Of a stretch of 64,000 bases of DNA, positions 26,314 through 34,924 are shown one piece after another (the first letter of the stretch is position 1; each line of letters opens with the position of its first letter). Made by a program: the position numbers and the translations under genes. Source of the DNA: JANQFM01 sp035471925 (GTDB lineage Bacteria > Acidobacteriota > UBA6911 > RPQK01 > DATIPO01). The notes under the pieces are model-generated. The model had not been told where the DNA came from. It searched no databases and was given only the letters and a program-made list of their open reading frames with translations. Location: contig DATIPO010000089.1 of assembly GCA_035471925.1 (NCBI GenBank), positions 15,104 to 79,103 of the forward strand, in the 5' to 3' direction.

Positions 26314-27555
26314 TTACTGGTCGGATCCTTTGAGGAAGTGGCGCGATCCCTTGATGGCCACCTGGGTGATTTCTTCGGCCTCCAGCAATTCGCGGTAGAA
26401 GGGTTCGTCCTGGATTTCCACGGCGGCCTTTTTGAATTCCTCAATCTGCTTGAGGAAGTCGGGGGCCTTTTTGTCCAGCTTCTTCATCACCTTGCGGATG
26501 TCCTTTTCGGAAGCCGCTTGACGTTTGAAGCGGTCGTCGACATTGACGGTGATGCCGTCGATGGCCCTTTCGTAGGCCTGAGCCAACTGGGCCAGCGTGA
26601 AGAAGAGGAGGGGATTTTCGGCTTCTTCGACGCCCTCGGCCTCAGCTTCACGCCGCTTTTCCTCACGCTTGCGGTTGTCTTTGATGCGCTCGGCGTCTTC
26701 CTCGTCGGCGGCCTCGGGCTGGTATTCGGCCTTCTCCAGACGTTGGGCTATTTCGATGAGGCGGCTCTCGGCGATGTCCAGAAAAACGTCGACGCGTCCG
26801 TCAAGCCTCTGGTTGAGGCGGATGCGGTCCAGCTCTTCTTGGGTGAACTGATCGCCGCGGACGCCGCCTCGCCTGCGCCGCTGCGGGACGGTTGACGGTG
26901 CGGCACGTTCGATCTTGAGATGATAGGCAGGCATGCCGCCGGAGGGAAGTAGGGAGGATGCGCTCCAGGCCGCCGGACGCATGGCTCTGGTCCCGTCTGC
27001 GGCCGCCTCAATTCGGACCCCGGAAGGCGGCGGATGGGCGTCTTGCTGCTCCTCGGGTTGGAAGGCCTGTCCGAAGATGCCCGCCAGAAGCTTTTCGCGC
27101 AGATGCTCCAGCTCCTGATGGGTGCGGGTAAAGTCGTCCCGCATCTCAAGAGGAAACTGGAACTTGAGGTCTTCCAGGAAGGAGATGATTTTGCGCAGCC
27201 TGATTTCCAGCTTTTTGGTCTTCTTGGCCCGGCTGTCTTTGGGATTGGCTCCCAATGGTTCGTTGTAGGCGTAGCGGCTGAGGTGGCGCAATGAAGCCAA
27301 GGTGTCGGCCAAAGCCTCGTGCTGGCGGTCACGGGCCTGCTTGGCCATCAGGTCTTCCCAGCGCTCGAAGGCGTTGCGGAAAACCTTCATGCGCTCCTTG
27401 TAGCGGTCCTTCTTCTGATAGTCTCTCCATTCGTTGGAGGAGAGCAGATTCTTCAACGGCGGAGCTTGGGGCTCTTCTTGGGCACCTGCAGCAGGTCCCG
27501 TCAACGACGCCGTCAGCAATGCCGTCAGCAGCAGCCTGGCCAGCGAGATCCTCAT
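26314..27555 (-). CDS. Exported coiled-coil protein of unknown function
   Basis: The 413-residue protein has a clear signal peptide (MRISLARLLLTALLTASLTG, cut near AGAQ). The start is fixed by AAAGGGA 5 nt upstream, rejecting the longer frame to 27672. Residues 30-170 are charged helices with heptad-like spacing (KKDRYKERMKVFRNAFERWE, KLEIRLRKIISFLEDL). A Pro-rich region runs about 190-250. Another helical part, 270-400, contains DEEDAERIKDNRKREEKRRE. No enzymatic motif is seen. It is convergent with the polyketide synthase and divergent from larC. Confidence 0.5.
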   Translation of the reverse strand: MRISLARLLLTALLTASLTGPAAGAQEEPQAPPLKNLLSSNEWRDYQKKDRYKERMKVFRNAFERWEDLMAKQARDRQHEALADTLASLRHLSRYAYNEPLGANPKDSRAKKTKKLEIRLRKIISFLEDLKFQFPLEMRDDFTRTHQELEHLREKLLAGIFGQAFQPEEQQDAHPPPSGVRIEAAADGTRAMRPAAWSASSLLPSGGMPAYHLKIERAAPSTVPQRRRRGGVRGDQFTQEELDRIRLNQRLDGRVDVFLDIAESRLIEIAQRLEKAEYQPEAADEEDAERIKDNRKREEKRREAEAEGVEEAENPLLFFTLAQLAQAYERAIDGITVNVDDRFKRQAASEKDIRKVMKKLDKKAPDFLKQIEEFKKAAVEIQDEPFYRELLEAEEITQVAIKGSRHFLKGSDQ

Positions 27556-27675
27556 GCCGTCCCTTTCTGGATCGGGTTTCCAGAAAATGATAGCAAAACG
27601 GCGAAATTCCTGCGGCTGGCGCAGCGGGCAAGCCATGCTATCCTGATCCTTCCTCCGCCAAGGAGCATGCAAGCC

Positions 27676-28905
27676 ATGGCCAAAGTTCTCTATTTCGACC
27701 CCTTTAACGGCATCAGCGGAGACATGATTCTGGGTGCCTTAATCGACTTGGGCCTGCCGCCCGATCATCTGCGCCGGGAACTGGCCAAGCTGAACCTCCA
27801 AGAGGACTACCGGCTGGAAAGCCGGCGCATCGGACGCCAGGGACTCTTCGGCCAAGACTTCAAGGTGATCGTCTCCCAGCCTGGTCATCACCATCGCCAC
27901 TACAGCGACATCCGCCGCCTGATCGAAGAGTCGGAGTTGGAAGATTGGGTGCGGCGCACGGCTCTGGCCATATTCAAGCGCTTGGGCGAAGCCGAAGCCA
28001 AGGTCCACGGCAGCAGTCTTGAAAAGGTCCATTTTCACGAGGTGGGGGCAGTGGACTCGATTGTCGACATCGTAGGGGTCTGCATCGGGTTTCGTTATCT
28101 TGAGGTGGAGCGCTTTTACACCGCCGCCGTCAACCTGGGCCACGGGACGGTACGCTTCTCCCACGGCAACTGGCCCGTTCCAGCCCCGGCCACGGCAGAG
28201 CTGATGCGCGGACTGGAAGCCTATCCTGGCGAGACCGCGGCCGAGATGACCACACCCACCGGGGCCGCGGTGTTGGCTGAGCTGGTCGAGCGCGCTCCTA
28301 TGCCCCGCGTGCGCATGGGTCCGTCGGGCTACGGTGCCGGCGACCGGGAATTCGACGACATTCCCAACATGCTGCGGGTGATTCTGGCCGAGACCATCGA
28401 TGAGAGGACGTCAGCTGATCGCGTCCCGGATTGGGAGGAAGACCAAGTGGCGGTGCTTCAGGCCAACCTCGACGACATGGACGGGCAGCTTTGCGGACAC
28501 GTCCTGGAACTGGCCTTGGAGCAAGGCGCCCTGGACGTCTTCTACACGCCCGTCCACATGAAGAAGAGCCGTCCGGGCTTGCTGCTGACGTTGCTCTGCC
28601 GTCCTCAGGATCAGCAGCGCATGACCGACCTGCTGCTGCGCGAGACCTCCACTCTAGGGGTTCGGCACCAGCGCATGCAGCGGAGCATCCTGCGCCGCCA
28701 AGTCCGCCAGGTCGACACGCCCTGGGGGCCCCTGGGACTCAAGATCGCACGGCGCGGGGACAAGGTTGTCAACATTGCTGCTGAGTTCGATGACCTGCGC
28801 CGTCTGGCCCGTCAGCAGGGAGTACCCTTGAAGGTCCTTTCACGCAAGTTGGGCCGGCTGCTGCAAGAGTTTGAAGAGGCCGATGACTCCAGCGCCGATG
28901 AGTAG
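27676..28905 (+). CDS. larC: Nickel-pincer cofactor biosynthesis protein LarC
   Basis: The 409-residue protein matches LarC (DUF111): MAKVLYFDPFNGISGDMILG at the start, a His-rich GHHHRHYSDI loop, KVHFHEVGAVDSIVDIVG, and a C-terminal domain with NLDDMDGQL and PVHMKKSRPG. LarC inserts nickel into the pincer cofactor of lactate racemase and related enzymes. In lactobacilli it is read through a programmed frameshift, whereas here it is one uninterrupted frame. The second ATG (27676) is preferred because AAGGAG is 10 nt away, while it nearly touches the first ATG at 27667. No larA, larB or larE is nearby. Confidence 0.92.
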   Translation: MAKVLYFDPFNGISGDMILGALIDLGLPPDHLRRELAKLNLQEDYRLESRRIGRQGLFGQDFKVIVSQPGHHHRHYSDIRRLIEESELEDWVRRTALAIFKRLGEAEAKVHGSSLEKVHFHEVGAVDSIVDIVGVCIGFRYLEVERFYTAAVNLGHGTVRFSHGNWPVPAPATAELMRGLEAYPGETAAEMTTPTGAAVLAELVERAPMPRVRMGPSGYGAGDREFDDIPNMLRVILAETIDERTSADRVPDWEEDQVAVLQANLDDMDGQLCGHVLELALEQGALDVFYTPVHMKKSRPGLLLTLLCRPQDQQRMTDLLLRETSTLGVRHQRMQRSILRRQVRQVDTPWGPLGLKIARRGDKVVNIAAEFDDLRRLARQQGVPLKVLSRKLGRLLQEFEEADDSSADE

Positions 28906-28930
28906 GGACCTGAGCAGCGCGTCAAAAGTT

Positions 28931-29060
28931 TTTGAGCCAGAGTCTTGCCAAGTTCGAGGTGCGATTGGCGAAGTTCGAAAGAACCCCGATGGAGTGCCAT
29001 TCGCCAGCTCAGGGCGCAACCCAGGGTACCGGGGGTTAGTCCGAATTCAGTTAGAATGCA
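28931..29060. repeat. Dispersed CCCAGGGT element, copy B
   Basis: This copy lies between larC and tatD and aligns with copy A (1686-1818) over its full length, with scattered substitutions. The central palindrome is degenerate here (AGCTCAGGGCG followed by AACCCAGGGT). Both copies lie in spacers with the same relative layout. Confidence 0.6.
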
Positions 29061-29184
29061 GCATGGCTCAGCACTCTTGACGTGTAGCCAGCAAGTTCAG
29101 GCAGGAGTCCGATTTTGCGAACATGGTCAGCGGCCCCGTGTGTTTTCGGCGCGATGAGGCCGCTCGCTGCATCAAGGTATTTCT

Positions 29185-29997
29185 ATGTGGATTGACTCGC
29201 ATTGCCATCTCGATTTCCCCCAACTCAAGAAGAACCTCGGTCAAGTGCTGGAGAGGGCCCGCGAGGCCAAAGTGGAGCGCATCCTGACGGTGGGCTGCGT
29301 GGCTCACGGACCGGGCGTCTGCGAGTCCGTTACCCGCATGGCCGGGGAGCGCTCTGACATGGTATGCGCTTCGCTGGGCGTCCATCCTCACGATGCCTCC
29401 AACTGGGAGGAATCGGTGGGCCGGGAAATCCTGGGCTATATGGATCATCCTCAAGTCCTGGCCTGGGGTGAGATCGGACTCGACTACTACTACGACAACG
29501 CTCCCCGCCAGAAACAGCAGGAGGCGTTCCGCGCCCAGATCCGGCTGGCCCGCAGCGTGTCCAAGCCCATCATCATCCACAGCCGCGACGCCGAAGAGGA
29601 CACCTGCCGTATCCTGCGCGAGGAGTACGCTCACGGAGACGGTCCGCGGGGGGTGCTGCATTGCTTCAGCAGCAGTTGGGACTTGGCCGAGTGCGGACTG
29701 GAACTCGGCTTCTACTTGGGATTCGGGGGCATGCTGACCTTCAACAAGGCGCAGAATGTGCGCGATGTCGCCGTCAAGGCCCCCCTTGACCGGCTGCTGG
29801 TGGAGACCGATGCCCCCTTTCTGGCGCCGGTGCCCCACCGGGGAAAAACCAACGAGCCCGCCTTCGTGTCCTTGGCGGGTGAGAAACTGGCCGAGATCCG
29901 CGGACTCTCGGCTGAGGAAACTGCCCAAGCGACCAGCGACAATTTCCGCCGCCTTTTTCAAAGCGGCGAGCAGCACCCTCGCCGGCAGCGCCCATGA
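29185..29997 (+). CDS. tatD: TatD family metal-dependent hydrolase (DNase)
   Basis: The 270-residue TIM-barrel protein has the TatD metal ligands in order: DSHCHLD at the N-terminus, GEIGLDYYYD, IIIHSRDA, GVLHCFSSS and LLVETDAPFLAP. Family members are 3'-5' exonucleases or deoxyribonucleases, and some act on D-aminoacyl-tRNA. The start MWIDSHCHLD fits exactly. The polyprenyl synthase follows 52 nt after the stop, with a promoter-like box between them. tatA is 15 kb away, so there is no operon link to the Tat pathway. Confidence 0.92.
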   Translation: MWIDSHCHLDFPQLKKNLGQVLERAREAKVERILTVGCVAHGPGVCESVTRMAGERSDMVCASLGVHPHDASNWEESVGREILGYMDHPQVLAWGEIGLDYYYDNAPRQKQQEAFRAQIRLARSVSKPIIIHSRDAEEDTCRILREEYAHGDGPRGVLHCFSSSWDLAECGLELGFYLGFGGMLTFNKAQNVRDVAVKAPLDRLLVETDAPFLAPVPHRGKTNEPAFVSLAGEKLAEIRGLSAEETAQATSDNFRRLFQSGEQHPRRQRP

Positions 29998-30028
29998 ACC
30001 GCCTGGATTCAAGTCGGGCTCACCATCG

Positions 30029-30037
30029 TGGTATAGT
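30029..30037 (+). promoter_or_regulatory. Extended -10 promoter of the polyprenyl synthase
   Basis: TGGTATAGT is an extended -10 element (TGn plus TATAGT at 30032-30037). It ends 12 nt before the ATG at 30050, giving a predicted leader of about 6 nt. The same 9-mer precedes the NHLRC2-like gene on the other strand (42582-42590). Confidence 0.5.
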
Positions 30038-30049
30038 ACGCGGGCGATC

Positions 30050-31051
30050 ATGAAAGCAGCAGCCGCGCCATCGGAATTCTCCATCGACGATATCTTCGAG
30101 TTGGTCCGACCTGAACTGGCCGATGTGGAACTCGGACTCCGTGACCGGGTGCGCTCCGCTGTGCCTGTGGTGGAGGAAATCAACCGCTACATCCACGACA
30201 GCGGAGGGAAGCGCCTGCGTCCCACTATGTCGCTGCTGACTTCCAAGATGTGCGGCTACAGCGGACCGGCCGTGATTCACATCGGCGTGATCCTGGAGTT
30301 GATCCACGTAGCCACGCTGGTGCATGACGACATCATCGACAATTCGCGCATGCGCCGCGGCCGTCCGGCCGTCCACTCCAAGTGGGGCAACACGACCACC
30401 GTCCTGATGGGCGACTGGCTCTACATGACCTGCTTCTACCTGGCCCTCGACTTGCAGGAAATGCGCTACCTGGAGATCCTCATCAACATCACCCGCAAGC
30501 TGGTGGAGGGCGAATTGATGCAGTTGGCCCACAACGGCAACATCGACATCACCCGCGACGAGCAACTGGCCATCTGCATGCGCAAGACGGCCTATCTCTT
30601 TGCGGGTTGCTGCAAGCTCTCGGCCATCGTGGCCGAAAAGGGGCCGGAAGCCGAGCTCAACCTGTGGAATTTCGGCCAGTACCTGGGCATGGCCTTCCAG
30701 TTGATCGACGATCTGCTCGACTATACGTCCACCCAGGCCCAGATGGGCAAGCCCAACCTCAAGGACCTGGAGGAAGACAAGGTCACGCTGCCCATCATCT
30801 ATTTGCTGCAGCGGGCCAAGCCTGAAGACGCCCGGTTTGTGCGCGAAGTGGTGCGCAACGCCGATTACACCAACGACAACAAGCGCCGCATCATCGAACT
30901 GGCCAAGCAATACAACACCCTCAGCGACGTCCGCAAAGAAGCCACCGAGTACGCCGACAAGGCCCGCAAGTGCCTGATGACTTTCCCCGACAACCGCTAC
31001 CGTCAGGCTCTCCTCAACCTCACCCAATTCGTCCTCGACCGTAAGAAATAA
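30050..31051 (+). CDS. Polyprenyl diphosphate synthase (long chain)
   Basis: The 333-residue trans-prenyltransferase condenses isopentenyl diphosphate units into the long chain used for quinones. The first Asp-rich motif is DDIID (93-97) within LVHDDIIDNSRMRRG, and the second is DDLLD (220-224) within LIDDLLDY. GGKRLRP near residue 53 is the substrate-binding Lys/Arg loop. Small residues before the first motif (VATL) suggest a long product, but the chain length cannot be read. The start at 30050 is favoured over upstream in-frame codons, which lie in tatD. No Shine-Dalgarno site is visible. Confidence 0.92.
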   Translation: MKAAAAPSEFSIDDIFELVRPELADVELGLRDRVRSAVPVVEEINRYIHDSGGKRLRPTMSLLTSKMCGYSGPAVIHIGVILELIHVATLVHDDIIDNSRMRRGRPAVHSKWGNTTTVLMGDWLYMTCFYLALDLQEMRYLEILINITRKLVEGELMQLAHNGNIDITRDEQLAICMRKTAYLFAGCCKLSAIVAEKGPEAELNLWNFGQYLGMAFQLIDDLLDYTSTQAQMGKPNLKDLEEDKVTLPIIYLLQRAKPEDARFVREVVRNADYTNDNKRRIIELAKQYNTLSDVRKEATEYADKARKCLMTFPDNRYRQALLNLTQFVLDRKK

Positions 31052-31054
31052 GCT

Positions 31055-33406
31055 TCAGCGGCGGTTCTTGCCAGAGGGGGGCGGAGGGGGAATCTCTTCG
31101 ACTTCGATGCCTGAAGGCAGGGTGCGGCGCTCTTTGCGGGGGGCCGCAATGGGGGCTTCTTCCTCTTCCTCGCCTTCAGGAGCCACGGCGTATTCGATAT
31201 CCATGGGGTCGATGTCGTAGGCGATGTGGAAGTCTTCCTTGGGAAGCTTGTCGCCCATGCGTTCGAAGAAATCGATCCAGATGGGCAGGGCCAGGGTCGA
31301 TCCGTAGACTTTCTTGCCCAGGGTCTTCTTCTCGTCATGTCCCACCCACACGCCGGCCGTCACCTGGGGAGTAATTCCCACGAACCAACTGTCGGTGTAG
31401 TCGTCGGTGGTGCCTGTCTTGCCGGCCACCGGACGTCCCAGGACGCGGGCCCGACGGGCTGTGCCGCGCGGCTGCATGACCACGCCCCGCAGCATGAAAA
31501 GCATCTTGTCGGCCACCTCTTGGCTGACGACGTCTTCCACCCGGATGCGGTGCTCTTCCTTGATGGTGCCTTCGTAGTCCTCCACCCGGTCAATGAGATG
31601 GGGGACGGCCCGGAAGCCCTGGTTGGGAAAGACGGAAAGGGCCGAGGTGATCTCCTGCAAGGTCACTTCTCCGGCTCCGATGGCGATGGGCAAGAAGGGC
31701 GGCATGTCGCGTTCGATGCCGAAGCGGCGGGCCGTGGCGACGACGTTTTCCATGCCCAGCTTGTGGGCCAGACGCAGTGTGGGGACATTGCGCGATTCGC
31801 CGAATCCCTGATAGAGGGTGAGGACTCCCTTGTAGAGGCCGTCGGAGTTGCCAGGCTCATAGGGACGTCCCAGCCCGTCCAGGAACTGCACGGGTTCGTC
31901 GAGTTCCGTGTCCAGCGGCGTCCGTCCTTGTTCCAGGGCCGTGACGTAGGTGAAGGGTTTGAAGACCGAGCCGGGCTGGCGCAGGGCCTGAGTGGCGCGG
32001 TTGAATTCGCTGTATTGATAGTCGTAGCCACCCACCATGGCGCGGACCGCGCCGGTCTTGTTGTCGAGCACGATCATGGCCCCCTGGACTTCGGGGATGC
32101 GGTCGAGGGAAGCCTCGATGACGCGGTTGGCCCGGTCGATGGTCTTGAGCCTGAAAAGGGCAACGTCGCCCTTCTTGAGGGCCTCATCGACCTTTTCCTT
32201 CTCGGTCCAGGCGATCTCTTCGGGAGTGATTTCAGCTTCGTAGCTGCCGATTCTGACGCGGGCCTTCTCAGGTCCCGACTCCAGCACCAGTCCGTGCACG
32301 AGCATGTCGCGGTAGAAGATCTGGCGCCATTCAGGATGGCGGTATTCTTCCAGGTCTTGGCCTTGGTCGAGAATGTTCTGAGGAGCGCCTTCCCAGTCGC
32401 GGCGTTCTTTGTCGAAGGCCTCCAATCCGGCCCGCACCGCCGACTGGGCGGCTTTCTGCATGTCGTAGTCGAGAGTGGTATGGATGCGCAGGCCTTCATT
32501 CCAGATGTCTTCGGTGTCGTAGCCCATCTCGGAGAGGCGTTGACGCACGGCTTCCACCGCATAGGGGGCGATGCCGGGGTCCTGCTGGCGGATATTGAGA
32601 GTGACCGGCTCATGCTTGGCCTCCTCCATCTGCTGGCGGTCGATCATGTTCTCAGCCAGCAAGCGCCGCAGGACGATGTTGCGCCGGGCCACTGCCCGCT
32701 CCACTGAGTTGATGGGCGAGTAGCGGGGCGGCCATTGAATCAGACCCGCCAGCAAAGCCGACTCCGCCAAGGTCAGCTCGTCCAGCTTCTTGCTGAAGTA
32801 GAAGTCGGCTGCCGTAGCGATGCCGTAGATGCCGTGGCCCATGTAGATCTGATTGAAGTAGAAGGTCAGGATCTGCTCTTTGGAGTAGTTCTTCTCGATC
32901 TCGACAGCATAGAGCGCGTCCTTGATCTTGCGCTCGTAAGTGCGTTCGTAGCTGGTCAGACGCAGCTTGGAAAGCTGCATGGTCAGGGTGGAGGCCCCTT
33001 TTCGCTCCCAGTTCGTGATGTTGTTGATGACGGTGGCGATCACGCGCTGGAAGTCGATTCCCGCGTGCTCGAAGAAGTCGGCATCCTCAATGGCCAGCAC
33101 GGCGTTCTTCATCTGCTCGGGGATGTCCTGGTAGCGTATGAGGATGCGGCGCTCCAGGGCCATCTGTCCGATCACCCGGCCGTCGGAGCTGTAGATCTCG
33201 GTCACCGTCCCGGGCCGGATGTCTCCCAACTCGTCCACCCGGGGCAGATCGAGGGCGTAGCCGAAGACCATTCCCGCCAGTCCGCCGAGGACGGCGACGG
33301 CCACCACGGCAAGAGCGTAGAAGGTCCAGAAGACCTTGCCGCCCTGATCGAGCCGCAGCAACACCTTGGGCGACCAACTGTTCTTCGATTCTTCTTGCTT
33401 GTTCAT
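31055..33406 (-). CDS. mrcA: Penicillin-binding protein 1A (bifunctional transglycosylase/transpeptidase)
   Basis: The 783-residue class A PBP polymerises and cross-links peptidoglycan. It has a short cytoplasmic tail, one membrane helix (about 27-50), a GT51 domain with EDADFF (107-112) and GASTLTMQ, and a transpeptidase domain. The transpeptidase has S480-V-F-K, SRN (GESRNVPTL) and KTGTTDD near 664. The C-terminus is Pro/Glu-rich. I place the start at MNKQEESKNS: the ATG at 33526 would leave only 31 bp to the divergent gene and would add 40 unconserved residues. Neither start has a strong ribosome site. A TACAAT box lies at 33443-33448 on the minus strand. Confidence 0.9.
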   Translation of the reverse strand: MNKQEESKNSWSPKVLLRLDQGGKVFWTFYALAVVAVAVLGGLAGMVFGYALDLPRVDELGDIRPGTVTEIYSSDGRVIGQMALERRILIRYQDIPEQMKNAVLAIEDADFFEHAGIDFQRVIATVINNITNWERKGASTLTMQLSKLRLTSYERTYERKIKDALYAVEIEKNYSKEQILTFYFNQIYMGHGIYGIATAADFYFSKKLDELTLAESALLAGLIQWPPRYSPINSVERAVARRNIVLRRLLAENMIDRQQMEEAKHEPVTLNIRQQDPGIAPYAVEAVRQRLSEMGYDTEDIWNEGLRIHTTLDYDMQKAAQSAVRAGLEAFDKERRDWEGAPQNILDQGQDLEEYRHPEWRQIFYRDMLVHGLVLESGPEKARVRIGSYEAEITPEEIAWTEKEKVDEALKKGDVALFRLKTIDRANRVIEASLDRIPEVQGAMIVLDNKTGAVRAMVGGYDYQYSEFNRATQALRQPGSVFKPFTYVTALEQGRTPLDTELDEPVQFLDGLGRPYEPGNSDGLYKGVLTLYQGFGESRNVPTLRLAHKLGMENVVATARRFGIERDMPPFLPIAIGAGEVTLQEITSALSVFPNQGFRAVPHLIDRVEDYEGTIKEEHRIRVEDVVSQEVADKMLFMLRGVVMQPRGTARRARVLGRPVAGKTGTTDDYTDSWFVGITPQVTAGVWVGHDEKKTLGKKVYGSTLALPIWIDFFERMGDKLPKEDFHIAYDIDPMDIEYAVAPEGEEEEEAPIAAPRKERRTLPSGIEVEEIPPPPPSGKNRR

Positions 33407-33545
33407 GCCGTTGTCGTCGAGTCCCTCTCTTGCCAAGCCTTCATTGTACTGTAGAGGTGCGTCGGGCGAAAAAGTTCCGTCGTCCTGTTGGGCCCCCCGG
33501 CCGGACTTTGCGATTTTCATCACCATTTCAGGACTTCTCTTCGTT

Positions 33546-33551
33546 TAAGAT
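33546..33551 (+). promoter_or_regulatory. -10 box 6 nt before a small-protein start
   Basis: TAAGAT ends exactly 6 nt before the ATG at 33558; the -35 is poor. GGAGG (33552-33556) lies inside the same 6 nt, so a leaderless start at 33558 and a Shine-Dalgarno start at 33561 are both possible. Confidence 0.4.
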
Positions 33552-33557
33552 GGAGGA

Positions 33558-33875
33558 ATGATGAAGAAAGCATTCTTGTCACTGCTGATTATCGTCGCGC
33601 TGTTGGCCCTGAGCCTTCCCGCTGAAGACGAGATGGTCCAGATTCCCGGAGACGCCCGCAAGGTGGGCGAGGTGCTCTCTGACACCTACTCGGGCGAGAC
33701 CATTCTGTTGGTGCGCCTAGAGGGAGAGATCGAGCTGGACGCCTCGATGTGGCTGCAGGCCCGCGATGGAGCCTGGATCGAGCGGGTTGAGCCGGCCCAC
33801 GTCTTCGGCGCCTATGTCGTCATCAAAGACAAGCTCAAGCGCGAGTACCTGATCGGTTCGCCCATCTATCAATAG
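33558..33875 (+). CDS. Small exported protein
   Basis: The 105-residue product starts MMKKAFLSLLIIVALLALSL, a clear signal peptide ending near PAEDE. The mature part of about 80 residues is acidic, with a beta-strand-like pattern (ETILLVRLEGEIELDASMWL). No cysteine, lipobox or known domain is seen. It is divergent from the PBP1A gene and is followed by a repeat-filled gap. I do not recognise the family. Confidence 0.55.
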   Translation: MMKKAFLSLLIIVALLALSLPAEDEMVQIPGDARKVGEVLSDTYSGETILLVRLEGEIELDASMWLQARDGAWIERVEPAHVFGAYVVIKDKLKREYLIGSPIYQ

Positions 33876-33944
33876 GGCCGTGACCGAGCGGCGAGATGGC
33901 CCCGGACGCTATTGCACGCTTTCAGCGTTAGGGAGCCTCGCCGG

Positions 33945-34005
33945 TTAAACCCAGGGTGGCGCCTTCGGCTCGCTGCGCTCGCCAGGCTGACCCTGGGCTG
34001 GCCTA
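33945..34005. repeat. Dispersed CCCAGGGT element, copy D (inverted)
   Basis: ACCCAGGGT (33949-33957) and ACCCTGG (33990-33996) bound a loop of about 32 nt. The reverse complement matches copy C at 47108-47159 closely: both read AGCCCAGGGTCAGCC, then a GGCGAG...AGCGAG loop, then GCGCCACCCTGGGT. It is therefore the same element in the opposite orientation. Confidence 0.65.
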
Positions 34006-34020
34006 TGGCTCGCCTTCAGC

Positions 34021-34310
34021 GAGCCCGGACGATACCGTTGCCTAATGGATGCCCCGGCAGTTGGACGACTCGCGAGCCCGGACGATGCCGTTGCCCCACT
34101 GGATTGCCCCGGCAGTTGGACGACTCGCGAGCCCGGACGATGCCGTTGCCCCACTGGTTTCCCGGCAGTTGGACGAACTAGCGAGACCGGACGATGCCGT
34201 TGCCCCACTGGATTCCCCTGCACTTGGGCGACTCAGCGAGCGCGGACGATACCGTTGCCCCACTGGATGCCCCGGCACTTGGGCGACTCAGCGAGCCTGG
34301 GCGACACGCG
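34021..34310. repeat. Tandem array of a 53-55 bp unit, five copies plus a partial
   Basis: Units start at 34021, 34074, 34129, 34183 and 34238, with a partial at 34293. Each begins GAG-CCCGGACGATRCCGTTGCC and ends GGACGACTCGC or a close variant. Copies differ at several positions, so the array is not recent. Because 55 is not a multiple of three and no stable frame runs through it, it is non-coding. It fills most of the 536-bp gap between the small exported protein and greA, next to repeat copy D. Confidence 0.85.
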
Positions 34311-34411
34311 AGTCGAGTTTCGGCAACAAGATCAGTTGCCCCCCCTCTCGACCTTGTGAGTCAACTCGCCTCTAGGCGCAGGAGGGAACTCCGCGTAGGG
34401 TGAAAGGGGGC

Positions 34412-34924
34412 CTACTCCTCGTCGGAAACCTCAGCCGGCTTCTTTTTGAGGGCTTCTTGGGCCTTGTCGTGAATGGTCTTGAGGTCGAGGATCTCGCAAT
34501 TGCGCGTTCCCCGCGGCGTGCGGATCTGCACCTCGTCGTCGACTTGACAGCCCATCAGGGCGCGTCCGATGGGAGAACTGGTTGAGATCTTCCCTTCGGC
34601 CACGTCGGATTCCTCGCTGGAAACCAAGTGGTAGGTGAACTCTTCTTCCTTGTCGATATCGTAGAGCACCACCGTACTGCCGTAAGAGGCCCGGTCGGCG
34701 GGAATCTTGTCGAGATTGATCATGGAGAGCTTGGAGAGCCTCTCCGTCAATTGGGCCAGCTTGGCCTGGACATAGCTCTGGCGTTCTTTAGCCGTCTGAT
34801 ATTCGGCGTTCTCTCGCAGGTCACCCATTTCCATGGCTTTCTTGAGAGCCCTGGGCAATTCCTCGCGGAGTTCTTTTTCCAGCTTCTTGATTTCTTCTTT
34901 AAGTTTCGCTTGAACGTCTTTCAA
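34412..34924 (-). CDS. greA: Transcription elongation factor GreA
   Basis: The 170-residue protein has the N-terminal coiled coil (1-75) with the acidic tip MEMGDLRENAEYQTAKERQ that enters the RNA polymerase secondary channel. A C-terminal FKBP-like domain follows (YGSTVVLYDID, ISTSSPIGRALMG). GreA rescues backtracked polymerase by stimulating transcript cleavage. Its ATG overlaps the nuoN stop by 4 nt, so it is translationally coupled to the complex I operon, an unusual neighbour for greA. Confidence 0.95.
   Translation of the reverse strand: MKDVQAKLKEEIKKLEKELREELPRALKKAMEMGDLRENAEYQTAKERQSYVQAKLAQLTERLSKLSMINLDKIPADRASYGSTVVLYDIDKEEEFTYHLVSSEESDVAEGKISTSSPIGRALMGCQVDDEVQIRTPRGTRNCEILDLKTIHDKAQEALKKKPAEVSDEE

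Noticed and set aside
34021..34310. Possible repeat protein (MPLPHW-type frames) in the 55-bp array
   Set aside because: The period is not a multiple of three, so the motif shifts frame with each unit; there is no start site.
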